DNA of 22,107 bases, taken from IMG/VR virus record IMGVR_UViG_3300037504_000178, positions 1-22,107 of that record. The stretch is one strand, 5' to 3'. The stretch comes from a virus. The stretch's first letter is position 1; each line of letters starts with the position of its first letter. Both the position numbers and the translations under genes were made by a program. Below are positions 1 to 7,406 of this stretch, piece by piece. The notes under the pieces are model-generated. The model had not been told where the DNA came from, searched no databases, and saw only the letters and a list, made by a program, of their open reading frames with translations.

Positions 1-378
1 GGTCTCGTAGTCGCCGGCTTCGAGCGCGGCCAGCATGTTCCGGAACGACAGCAGCCCGCCGACGCCCAAGTTGAACGCCATCTCCAGCACGGCCTGCCGG
101 CGCGTCGTGTCCAGCTTCTGACGCCACCACGGCAGCCGACGGTCCAGCTGCGCGCGCACGCTGGCGATGTCGTTGCGCAGCAGCTCCTCGGCCTCCTGCT
201 CGCTGACGCCGTTGCCGTTGGTGACCAGCCGGCCGTAGCCGATTGTTGGATTGCCCTGGACGGTCGTCCCCGGCCCGATGGGCTGGCCGGTGGCGTCGTC
301 ATAGACGACGTGCCGGTCGCCGCTGCGCACCGCGCCCTCGTGGCGCTTGATGCGGCTGAGAAGTTCGTCGTCGCTCAT
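1..378 (-). CDS. Phage lysozyme/endolysin, GH24-like, 3' end cut by window edge
   Basis: Cell-wall lytic enzyme expected to cleave peptidoglycan glycan strands at lysis. The first 126 residues are visible; the rest lies beyond the left edge. The N-terminus carries RHEG (Glu14), then VYDD (Asp27/Asp28), then PTIGYG (Thr45), the Glu/Asp/Thr arrangement of T4-type (GH24) lysozymes. A later stretch, AVLEMAFNLGVGGLLSFRNM, matches the helical core that follows in this family. The Asp-to-Thr spacing is about 17 residues against 6 in T4 lysozyme, so the active-site loop is enlarged. No signal peptide or membrane segment is seen, so it would need a holin or similar for export. The ATG at 378 overlaps the upstream stop (ATGA) and has GGGAG upstream. 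The family call is firm; exact bond specificity is inferred. Confidence 0.85.
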   Translation of the reverse strand, partial: MSDDELLSRIKRHEGAVRSGDRHVVYDDATGQPIGPGTTVQGNPTIGYGRLVTNGNGVSEQEAEELLRNDIASVRAQLDRRLPWWRQKLDTTRRQAVLEMAFNLGVGGLLSFRNMLAALEAGDYET

Positions 379-782
379 CGGTTGCTTTCTCCCGTGTGTC
401 CGTTGCGGTACACCTGATCGATTCGGCGGTGACTGTCCTTGATGTCGGAGCGCAACTCCTCGCCCAACCGGTGAACGGAATCCTCGATGCGCTTGGTTGA
501 CCGCTCCAAATCGTCAGTCGTCACCATCCGGTTCTTGATGCCGCTGATCTCCTTGTCGTGGCCGTCCACCCGCTCCCGCAGCGTGGCCACCTCCTGCAGC
601 ATCTCCGACCGGTCTTCGCGCGCTTCTTCGGCCTGTGTCTGCCGCATGTTCCACACCTGCCTATGCAGCGCCCCGAGCCACGCCATCACCAGCGCCGCGC
701 CACCGCCGACCGCCCATTTCAGGGTCTCCAAGCTGCCGTTGCCTTCAGGCAATCCGCACTCCTCTGTCCCGTCAGTTTGCAT
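375..782 (-). CDS. Small membrane protein with long coiled coil, probable lysis-associated protein
   Basis: A 135-residue protein. I chose ATG 782 because GGGAG lies just upstream and because the longer open frame to 1106 would run into the spike gene. Residues about 22-40 (WAVGGGAALVMAWLGAL) form one membrane segment. Residues about 45-130 are highly charged and heptad-like, predicted coiled coil, with many Glu, Arg and Asp. It sits directly upstream of the lysozyme with an ATGA overlap, which points to a role in lysis. A single N-terminal membrane anchor followed by a coiled coil resembles inner-membrane spanins and some holin-associated proteins. I see no lipobox-bearing partner reading frame for an outer-membrane spanin inside it. 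Function is inferred from position and topology, not from a recognised motif. Confidence 0.7.
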   Translation of the reverse strand: MQTDGTEECGLPEGNGSLETLKWAVGGGAALVMAWLGALHRQVWNMRQTQAEEAREDRSEMLQEVATLRERVDGHDKEISGIKNRMVTTDDLERSTKRIEDSVHRLGEELRSDIKDSHRRIDQVYRNGHTGESNR

Positions 783-814
783 CTGGACTCCCGCGCCGCC
801 GGCCGGGGCGCTGC

Positions 815-3133
815 CTAGCCTGCCTTGACCACCTGGACCAAGCTGCTGCTGATGGGGATCATCTCCACGCACTCGTACGGGCCAACGGCCAAGTCCGCGC
901 TGTTCGGCGTCCGGATTTTGGAAGCGTTGTACTTGAGCGTGAACGTGTTGCTGGCGTCGCCGTTGCGAACCACGATGCGCGGGCAGTCGGCCGGAATGGC
1001 CGAAAAGTCGATGTCGGTCACGTTCACGCTGCCGCCCGGCGTGTACACGTTGAGCGTGCGATCGACTGTCATCACGCCGCCAGAAACGCTGCCGACACTG
1101 CCCCACGGCCTGTAGGCAATCGTGTCCGCGCGTTCCAGGGACACGCCGGATGGCCGCGCTTCTTGTGGTCGAAAATCCCGCGCGCGATCATTTCCGCCCA
1201 CGACATCGCGGATACGGTACTCGCGGCCGGCGGTTACACCTTCAATCGTGTTTTCGCCGAGGATGACAGTTGAGGCGCTGTTGGTGTCCTGGAATTGAGC
1301 CGAAATCCCGTTGCTCGTCGTCACGCCGTCGCCGGTGATCTTGTTGTGATTGACCATCGTGCCGGTCATGCGGACGGCCGTGTCCGTTTCGACGAGCGCG
1401 ATGCCATCCCACCCTGTCTCGGTGATTGACGAGCGGCGTTGCAGCACTCGGTTATGGTGGATATTGCCGTCTCGGGCCGGCCCGCCGCTGGTGCCGTACA
1501 GGATGCCGCCGCCAGTCGTGTCCAGGATGGTGTTATCGTGGATGGTAATGTCGGTGGCGTATTCGTTGTAGGTGCCACTCTCCCACCAGCCGTTTGCCAG
1601 CACACCAAACTTGTTGGCCTGCAAGCGGACCAGGTGGACAAGCTCGTCGACGTAGGTCTGCGGCAACGCCTCGTCCAGCGTGATGTCGGTGCCGCTAATT
1701 GACGAATAAGTCGCGATGAACACCGGCTGGTTAGTGTATTCCGGGATGATCGCGAGCGCGCCCGACGACAAAAAGCCGCTCGCGTCGTCCACCGTGAGCG
1801 TGGTCGATCCGCGATTGCCGTTGCAGGTGGCGAACACCTCACTGTCGACCTCGGCGCCAGCGCCCACGATCACGTTGTCATGGACCGACCCGTTCTGCGG
1901 CCCGTAGGTCATCATCACGCCGTTGCTGCCGCACAGCAGGACCGTGTTGTCGTGGCAGGTGAAGTTGCGGATGCCGCTGTACGGCCCCTGCGACCAATCG
2001 CTCGTCGCGGTCGCCTGCAAACTGACCGGGGTCGGGTTAATGAGGACGACCTGCGCGTTTTGGTCGTCCGTGATCGAGCGCACCTGCACGATGGCAAAGT
2101 CCGAGCCGTCGCGCAGGATGTAGGGATCGCCGATCCGCACGGTCGTGAAAGCGTTGGCGGTGTCCGACGACAGCGTGACCTCGTCACCGCGATTATAGCT
2201 GCTGCCTGTAAGCGTCAACTCCTCGGACGTCGAGTTCACCAGCTCGATTGAGCCCAGGAAAATCCCGTTGATGTCGCTGGCGACGATGACGTTGCCGCTG
2301 ACATGCACCCACTGGTTTGAGCGGCTGATCGAGAACCCGTTGTCCAGCGAGTACCAGAACAGGTTGTCGATGAAGCGGACGGCGTTGCAATTGATGATGC
2401 CGGGATCGGCGTTCAGGCGCGTGTGCTTGTTCCGCTGATAGACGACGAGGCCCACGTCGTCGATCTTTACCGACCCCTCGCCCATGTTCTCGAACTCGCA
2501 GTCTTCGATGACCGCGACAGTCCGCTCGCCAAGCACGCCATCAATGTTGATGGCCTGCTTCATCTTCTTGTTCGACGTACCCGTGGGTTTGTAGGGATAG
2601 GTGTCGCGCTGCGCCTCGCCGTTGAACTTGAGGTTGGCGAAGTACGCGCGCCGGACCCGGCGGTCGGTGCCGTCCGATGTCGCCTGAGAGAAGAACGGAA
2701 TGATCCCGGCCGCCGCGCGGATCTCGACCAGTCCACCGCGCGGGCCGAAGAAAATACAGTCGGACCCGTCGACGGGCTCAAGATGATCGCCGAAGTAGTA
2801 CCCGTCCCCGCTCGGCGGCGGGAGATAGACCGGCAGGCCCGTGTCCTGCGCCGCCTTCATCGCCGGCTGGTCATCGTGCAGCGTACCGCCCCACACGCTG
2901 CTGCCGGCGTCGGCGTCGAAGTCCTGCGGGGTGACGTAGAAGCCCGTTTCCAGGGCCGACGCTACCGTCCGGCTGATCGCACCTGTATAATCTGGGGTGT
3001 AGGAAGTATTTGCCGCCGTCAGCAGCTGGTCTTTGCGCGTGTGCTTACTTGACCCGTCCGACGCATCGCTGACGAAAAAGCGATCAGCGTCTGCGACATT
3101 GGAAAGATTTGGCAGGTCGGCGGACTTCGGCAT
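815..3133 (-). CDS. Tail spike / receptor-binding protein with right-handed beta-helix
   Basis: A 772-residue protein at the distal end of the tail cluster, likely binding and possibly degrading host surface polysaccharide. Residues 1-45 look like a tail-attachment segment (ADLPNLSNVADADRFFVSDA). Residues about 64-120 match the pectate-lyase-3 type start (VTPQDFDADAG, then GGTLHDDQPAMKAA, then PVYLPP). From about 160 to 630 there are repeated beta-helix turns such as VSGNVIVASDINGIFLG, FTCHDNTVLLCGSNGVMM and ITIHDNTILDTTGGGILYG. Two non-helical inserts interrupt the helix, at about 294-387 and 430-510. Residues about 670-772 form a separate C-terminal beta domain. It starts 9 bases after the tail-tip stop. 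Catalytic residues cannot be assigned from sequence alone, so depolymerase activity is a possibility only. Confidence 0.85.
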   Translation of the reverse strand: MPKSADLPNLSNVADADRFFVSDASDGSSKHTRKDQLLTAANTSYTPDYTGAISRTVASALETGFYVTPQDFDADAGSSVWGGTLHDDQPAMKAAQDTGLPVYLPPPSGDGYYFGDHLEPVDGSDCIFFGPRGGLVEIRAAAGIIPFFSQATSDGTDRRVRRAYFANLKFNGEAQRDTYPYKPTGTSNKKMKQAINIDGVLGERTVAVIEDCEFENMGEGSVKIDDVGLVVYQRNKHTRLNADPGIINCNAVRFIDNLFWYSLDNGFSISRSNQWVHVSGNVIVASDINGIFLGSIELVNSTSEELTLTGSSYNRGDEVTLSSDTANAFTTVRIGDPYILRDGSDFAIVQVRSITDDQNAQVVLINPTPVSLQATATSDWSQGPYSGIRNFTCHDNTVLLCGSNGVMMTYGPQNGSVHDNVIVGAGAEVDSEVFATCNGNRGSTTLTVDDASGFLSSGALAIIPEYTNQPVFIATYSSISGTDITLDEALPQTYVDELVHLVRLQANKFGVLANGWWESGTYNEYATDITIHDNTILDTTGGGILYGTSGGPARDGNIHHNRVLQRRSSITETGWDGIALVETDTAVRMTGTMVNHNKITGDGVTTSNGISAQFQDTNSASTVILGENTIEGVTAGREYRIRDVVGGNDRARDFRPQEARPSGVSLERADTIAYRPWGSVGSVSGGVMTVDRTLNVYTPGGSVNVTDIDFSAIPADCPRIVVRNGDASNTFTLKYNASKIRTPNSADLAVGPYECVEMIPISSSLVQVVKAG

Positions 3134-3142
3134 CTTCGGCCC

Positions 3143-5701
3143 CTACTCGTTAAACAGCGTTGCGGTCAGCTCAGTGTCGGCGGAAATGTCGGGCAGCGGC
3201 GACGCCGACGCGGCGCGTGCATAGGCCGCGACGGTGGCGTTAGTCGCTTTTTGGAATCCAGTTGTGGCGACGCTTATGGTGCCGCTTAGTGGAACCGATA
3301 CGGTTTTGCGCTCTACGGTCTTGCCGGCGACCTGCAACCACACGTCGACGTCGCCGGCTGCGGTTCCGCCCTCGGTCAATGTGAACAGCGCGGCGCCGAA
3401 TGACGGCCCGTTGCCCGACAAGGTGACGCTCGCCGTCTGCGTGTTGTTGTCCGGCACGGAGACGCCGGTCGTGGTGCTGGTCGTGGTCGTCGAGACCACC
3501 TGGTCGCTTAGGTCCCCACCATCGACGGTGTCAGCGGCCGGCGTCGTCTGGCTCGTAATCGCCGTCCAATCCGATTGAGCGCCGTTCGCACTGATAAAAC
3601 GGACGCGGAAGTCGTAGTCGGTGTTCTGCGCCAAAGCCGCGACTTCGGCCTCTGTCTGGTCGCCCGGCACCGTGACAGCCGGTTTCCAGTTGCTGGCGCT
3701 GGACAGCTTGAACTGAACCTGCGCCAGCCCGCCCTTGCGGACGAACTGGTCGGCGGCGAGATCCCAACTGATCGTGCCGTCGATCTGGAGCTTGAGCGTC
3801 GTCGCGTAGGTAACAGAAAGGCCAGTTGGCGCGGCCGGGCGCGTTGTCGTCAACACCGTCTCAGGAGCGGGATCGACGGCGGTTTCTTCCGTGTCGGCCC
3901 AACTGTAGACGTCGGGCGCGGTCTCGCGCAGCTCCATGTCGACGCCGAGCCGCGGCACGTCGTTTTCGTCCGTCTCAACCGCCAACTGCCAGGACACGAC
4001 CTCAAACGGCTTTTCGCTCCAGCCAAAGCGGTCGTTGTTGATCGCCACGATGTCGCCGGGTTGCGTCTGCAGCGCACGCAAGTTTGCCGGGTAGCTGACG
4101 CGGATCTCATTTCGATGCCGGCGCAGCTTGATCTTGGCCAGCCGCTGCGCTTGATGCGGGCGCGTCGTAAACGGCAGGTCGTGCTCGCCCCAAAGCCGTT
4201 CGCCGTCTTCAGTCTTCGCGCTGTCGCTCTTGTAGACCGGATAATCGGTCGGCACGCCGTCTTGAATCTCCGGCGCGTACACGCCCTTGACCGCATTGAA
4301 CCGCTCCCGGCGGCTGTGCCGAGTGCGGACGCCGATCGTGTCGCGAGCGTCGTCTTCGTCCAGCGTCAGCGTCGGGCTGCGATAGCTGCCGGCAAACAGC
4401 TTCCAGGTGTCGCCGACGTGGACCGCGTAGCCGGCCATGCTCGTCAGCATGTCCGTCAAAATTTGGTCCGGCTGTCGGCTCTGCTTAACCGTGCCGTTGA
4501 GCGTGTACCGCGGCTCGCCAGTCTTGGTAACGGTGATGTCGCCGCTACCGGCGTCGGTGATGTCGACAAACTTTCCGGCCAGCGCGTCGGCGTAGGTGCT
4601 CGCTAGCTCAAACTGTGGATCGGCGCCGTCGTCAGTGCGCTTCCGCCGGTTGACAATCACATAGTAGCTAACTCCGGCCACCAAACCAGCCGGAACACTG
4701 CCAGTTGACGATACTTTCACGCGGTCGCCAGTAACAAGCTCCAGCAGCCGTCCGTCATGCTCCATCCAGTTACCGGTAGCGCTGACAGAAATAATTTCAA
4801 AGTTCTTGGGTTGAGTGGCGACAATCTCGTCACAGGTATTTGCCGCGCCTGCTGTGTAGGCGTCGTCAATCTCGGCAGCCGTGTAACCAACGCCGCCGTC
4901 CGTCGTCGACGTCAACAGGTAGTCGCGCACGCACAGTGCACTGTTGGGCGTCCAGCGGATCGCGCCGTCGCGCACGTCCTTTACTTCCTTGCCTTTGATC
5001 CAGGCGCTGATGTTCGGAATGCCGGCCGGAAAAACGTCCTGATCGTACTCAAGCCGGACGTAGACGTAGGCGATGCCGCGGAAGCGATAGCTATCAGTGG
5101 CGCCGGTTTCGGCCACAAGATCGGCGTCCGCCGCCTGATCGTCGGCGCCGTTGCCGAACTTGATGCGGACCAACCCGTCGTACTTGTTGGGCGCCTGCAC
5201 GAGCCCGTTGCCGTCAAGCTCGCTGCGGTAGATCGGATACTCGTCCAGATACACCGCGTCAAACTGGTGGACCTTATGATCCGCCATTGCGACGATCATG
5301 TGTAGGTACTTGTTGTCGTCGGTGCTCTCGACGAACAGGATCGGCCCGGACACGCGCGCCTCACCGTAAATCATCCGGCGGGCGTTGATCGGCTGGCGCA
5401 CCTGCTGTGCCCGGTCGCTAAGGTCGTTGGACAACGGCGACCCAAGCGACGGCGGGTCCGGCGCCAAGGCTTGCGACGCGGCCGACGCGGCGAGGCTGAG
5501 GGCGAAAGTGCCGGCGCCGATGGCGATGGCGCTGGCCGTGGTCGACAAGCCCAAGATTGTCGTGCCGGCCAAGGCCGCGCCACCGCCGGCCGCGATTCCG
5601 GAAATGGCCGCGCCGGCAATGGCGCTGGCCGTAACAGGCATACAAACGCCGGCCGCTTCCAGCTCGCGCCGGAGGCCGTAAGGAGCTGCGGTGTTTTTCA
5701 T
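3143..5701 (-). CDS. Tail tip / central hub protein (gpJ-like, Phage-tail_3 type)
   Basis: An 852-residue protein that should form the tail tip and contact the host; it is the positional counterpart of lambda J and of the large GTA tip protein. Residues 22-80 are Ala/Gly-rich and hydrophobic, with a possible membrane-inserting segment. Residues about 95-290 (QPINARRMIYGEARVSGPI, FDAVYLDEYPIY, YVYVRLEYD) are typical of the N-terminal hub region. Residues 398-600 (RYTLNGTV to VSWQLAVETDEN) hold the conserved phage tail domain. A roughly 100-residue extra domain (about 297-396) is inserted between CDE and RYTLNGTV. A fibronectin type III domain covers about 621-722, followed by a Thr-rich linker (about 736-746) and a C-terminal beta domain to 852. 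The ATG at 5701 overlaps the upstream stop (ATGA). Confidence 0.88.
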   Translation of the reverse strand: MKNTAAPYGLRRELEAAGVCMPVTASAIAGAAISGIAAGGGAALAGTTILGLSTTASAIAIGAGTFALSLAASAASQALAPDPPSLGSPLSNDLSDRAQQVRQPINARRMIYGEARVSGPILFVESTDDNKYLHMIVAMADHKVHQFDAVYLDEYPIYRSELDGNGLVQAPNKYDGLVRIKFGNGADDQAADADLVAETGATDSYRFRGIAYVYVRLEYDQDVFPAGIPNISAWIKGKEVKDVRDGAIRWTPNSALCVRDYLLTSTTDGGVGYTAAEIDDAYTAGAANTCDEIVATQPKNFEIISVSATGNWMEHDGRLLELVTGDRVKVSSTGSVPAGLVAGVSYYVIVNRRKRTDDGADPQFELASTYADALAGKFVDITDAGSGDITVTKTGEPRYTLNGTVKQSRQPDQILTDMLTSMAGYAVHVGDTWKLFAGSYRSPTLTLDEDDARDTIGVRTRHSRRERFNAVKGVYAPEIQDGVPTDYPVYKSDSAKTEDGERLWGEHDLPFTTRPHQAQRLAKIKLRRHRNEIRVSYPANLRALQTQPGDIVAINNDRFGWSEKPFEVVSWQLAVETDENDVPRLGVDMELRETAPDVYSWADTEETAVDPAPETVLTTTRPAAPTGLSVTYATTLKLQIDGTISWDLAADQFVRKGGLAQVQFKLSSASNWKPAVTVPGDQTEAEVAALAQNTDYDFRVRFISANGAQSDWTAITSQTTPAADTVDGGDLSDQVVSTTTTSTTTGVSVPDNNTQTASVTLSGNGPSFGAALFTLTEGGTAAGDVDVWLQVAGKTVERKTVSVPLSGTISVATTGFQKATNATVAAYARAASASPLPDISADTELTATLFNE

Positions 5702-6114
5702 CCGATCCGCCAGGCTCGTTTAATGCTGGTGCGCGGGTGCCGGGCCAGGCCCGGACTGGCGGCGGCGACGACGGTGCGTTCCTCGACGATGCCGCACGTC
5801 TCGCCGCCCTCAGCCTCGATCACGGCCACGTCGCCGCGGCCGGCATACCCAGGGGCGATTTCAGGGCAGCCGTGCGCGGCCATGCGCGCGGCCACGACGC
5901 CGACGACGCCGCCGTACTCGGTCAAAATGCGGCGCGCGCCATCGCGTCCGCTGTAGGGACGCACTAGGCCGGCCGGATCGATGCCGGTTTGCGCTTTCAC
6001 GGCATCGCAGACAAACGCGCAGCAGTCGTGCTGACCGTATTCCCAAGCAGTCTCGGTGCGCGCGGCCAGAAACGCCGCCAACCGCTCCGGCCAGTCCTGT
6101 CGCCGCGGCAGCAC
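5698..6114 (-). CDS. NlpC/P60-like tail protein (DUF6950 type, gpK position)
   Basis: A 138-residue protein with the motif EYGQHDCCAFVCDAV at about residues 25-39, which contains the Cys nucleophile signature of small phage NlpC/P60-like papain-fold proteins. The following YSGRDGARRILTEYGG, PGYAGRGDVAVIE and terminal KRAWRIG fit the DUF6950 pattern. Members sit just before the tail-tip gene, as lambda K does, and may trim peptidoglycan during DNA entry or act as a structural tip part. The usual downstream catalytic His is not obvious (TCGIVEERTV where one would expect an HVGI-like motif), so enzymatic activity is uncertain. The start is GTG at 6114, because the reverse complement of 6112-6114 is GTG. 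It overlaps the previous stop as TAGTG. No in-frame ATG lies near. Confidence 0.8.
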   Translation of the reverse strand: MLPRRQDWPERLAAFLAARTETAWEYGQHDCCAFVCDAVKAQTGIDPAGLVRPYSGRDGARRILTEYGGVVGVVAARMAAHGCPEIAPGYAGRGDVAVIEAEGGETCGIVEERTVVAAASPGLARHPRTSIKRAWRIG

Positions 6115-6671
6115 TACCGCCCCCAGACTATGCTGCGCCCGTCGTTGAGCGACGTCACCTGCGACAGGCCTTCGTCGTCCGGAAAGCGGTCTTGCTGGTC
6201 TTCCTGCGTGTACCGGCGCGTTTTTGGGCGCTGCAGGTCGATCAGGCGGTTCTCGGCCGTGAGGTCGATGCTGGCCGTCTCGCCGCCTTCCTCAATATTC
6301 ATCTGGTCCATGCGGCCGCGGAAGAAGGGGTACGGCGGCAACAGCGTCCCGTCGCTCGCTAGCGCGCCTAGCCAAGCAAAGATCGGTCGCTCTTGGTAGG
6401 GTTCGGTCAGGGCAGTAGCGATGATGTCCGACGGAATGCCGGACAGGCTGAACGTCATGCCGTTGGCGCGGATCTCGCGCGTTTCCTTGGCCGGGCGCAG
6501 TTGCAGCAGATCGCCGGCACCCTTGTAGGTGTCGCCGCCCCACTCAACGTCGCCGTAGCCACCCCAGATGTTCAGATCGCCGCTGTCGAACTGCGCCTGA
6601 ACCAGCACGATCGGCGTGACCTGTTGGCCGGCAAAGTGCGCGCCGGTCTGGCTGTCGATGTCGCGAGCCAT
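6114..6671 (-). CDS. Tail tip/baseplate protein, GTA gp13 (DUF2163)-like by position
   Basis: A 185-residue protein between the distal-tail-like protein and the NlpC/P60-like protein. In gene transfer agents and many siphoviruses this slot holds the hub protein of DUF2163 type, comparable to lambda gpL. The sequence is beta-rich. It has a segment on the substrate 'window' of such proteins (NIWGGYGDVEWGGDTYKGAG), a conserved-looking IRANGMTFSLSGIPSDII block and a C-terminal region, FFRGRMDQMNIEEGG. I recognise the general pattern but cannot fix the family from sequence alone. ATG 6671 is clear. The gap to the upstream stop is 3 bases. Confidence 0.7.
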   Translation of the reverse strand: MARDIDSQTGAHFAGQQVTPIVLVQAQFDSGDLNIWGGYGDVEWGGDTYKGAGDLLQLRPAKETREIRANGMTFSLSGIPSDIIATALTEPYQERPIFAWLGALASDGTLLPPYPFFRGRMDQMNIEEGGETASIDLTAENRLIDLQRPKTRRYTQEDQQDRFPDDEGLSQVTSLNDGRSIVWGR

Positions 6672-6674
6672 CGA

Positions 6675-7403
6675 TCAAATCTCTTCCCGCGCCTGCAAGG
6701 TGAACCCGTAGACCGTCGGCGCCTCGATCTGCCATTCGCTGACGTTGCTCGCGAGGCGGAATACGCCTTTGGCATTGACCAGCGTCACGGGCGTGCCGTC
6801 CGCGTGCGCCGCCCTCAGCGGCGGCCAAACGTCGACGGTAGCGTCGCCAGCCTCGTTCGACGCCGTCTTGGTCAACACCTTGTGCAAGCGGGCGTCCAGT
6901 CCGCTTGCAATCTGGATGAGGTCGCCAGGCAGGAAGATGTCGGCTTTACTCGGATGCAGGTTGCGCAGAGACAGCGTTTCGCTGCGCGCTGCCTGGTTGC
7001 CGTCGACCTGTACGTCGCCGACACTCAACGAGCCGATGGCTTGGTCCATCAGCAGCGGGCTTCCATCGTCGGCCAAGAGCGTGCTGCCATTGTCGGCGAG
7101 TAATTCGTCTTCCTGCAAGGTCAGGACCGCGCTGCCCTCGGCGTAGGCGCGGGCAGGGTCGCCAAGCAGGAAGCGGCGGCGCCCGCCATCTGCCGCGAGC
7201 AAGAAAGCTTCAAATTCACCGCCTTCGCGCTGGTTGAGCAGCGGCGGCACTTCGATCTCGGCCAGCCACAGTCGGCCCGGATGGCTTTGAACCTGTTGCT
7301 TAAAGCTGAACGGGCTTTCGGTCCGAGCGATGGCGGACCGCGCGCGCAGCGTGATCCGCGTCATGCCAAACGCGGGGAAGTCCAGCGGCTCACTGATGGT
7401 CAT
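6675..7403 (-). CDS. Distal tail-like protein, first gene after tape measure
   Basis: A 242-residue protein directly downstream of the tape measure, where distal tail proteins normally lie. These form the ring that joins tail tube to tip. Residues about 33-82 (FKQQVQSHPGRLWLAEIEVPPL, then GGRRRFLLGDPA) match the pattern of such proteins, where a sequence on tail-axis packing precedes a LGDP element. Residues 99-120 hold a short repeated unit, LLADNGS / LLADDGS / LLMDQ. Residues about 155-200 (FLPGDLIQIASGLDARLHKVLTK, then ATVDVWPPLR) form a beta-barrel-like half. It starts with ATG 7403, three bases after the tape-measure stop. The assignment rests mainly on position and pattern. Confidence 0.65.
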   Translation of the reverse strand: MTISEPLDFPAFGMTRITLRARSAIARTESPFSFKQQVQSHPGRLWLAEIEVPPLLNQREGGEFEAFLLAADGGRRRFLLGDPARAYAEGSAVLTLQEDELLADNGSTLLADDGSPLLMDQAIGSLSVGDVQVDGNQAARSETLSLRNLHPSKADIFLPGDLIQIASGLDARLHKVLTKTASNEAGDATVDVWPPLRAAHADGTPVTLVNAKGVFRLASNVSEWQIEAPTVYGFTLQAREEI

Positions 7404-7406
7404 GGC

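Noticed and set aside
375-1106. Long version of the membrane/coiled-coil gene starting at 1106
   Set aside because: The first 108 codons lie inside the spike gene in another phase and are Arg/Gln-rich nonsense. ATG 782 with GGGAG is the real start.
3440-3500. Thr/Ser-rich low-complexity DNA as a possible repeat element
   Set aside because: It is a linker in the tail-tip protein between the FN3 domain and the C-terminal domain, too short and irregular to be a repeat array.
3575-4606. Forward open frame of 343 codons opposite the tail-tip gene
   Set aside because: It lies fully inside the tail-tip gene, has no motif or ribosome binding site of note, and has the Arg/Ala-rich composition of an antisense shadow.
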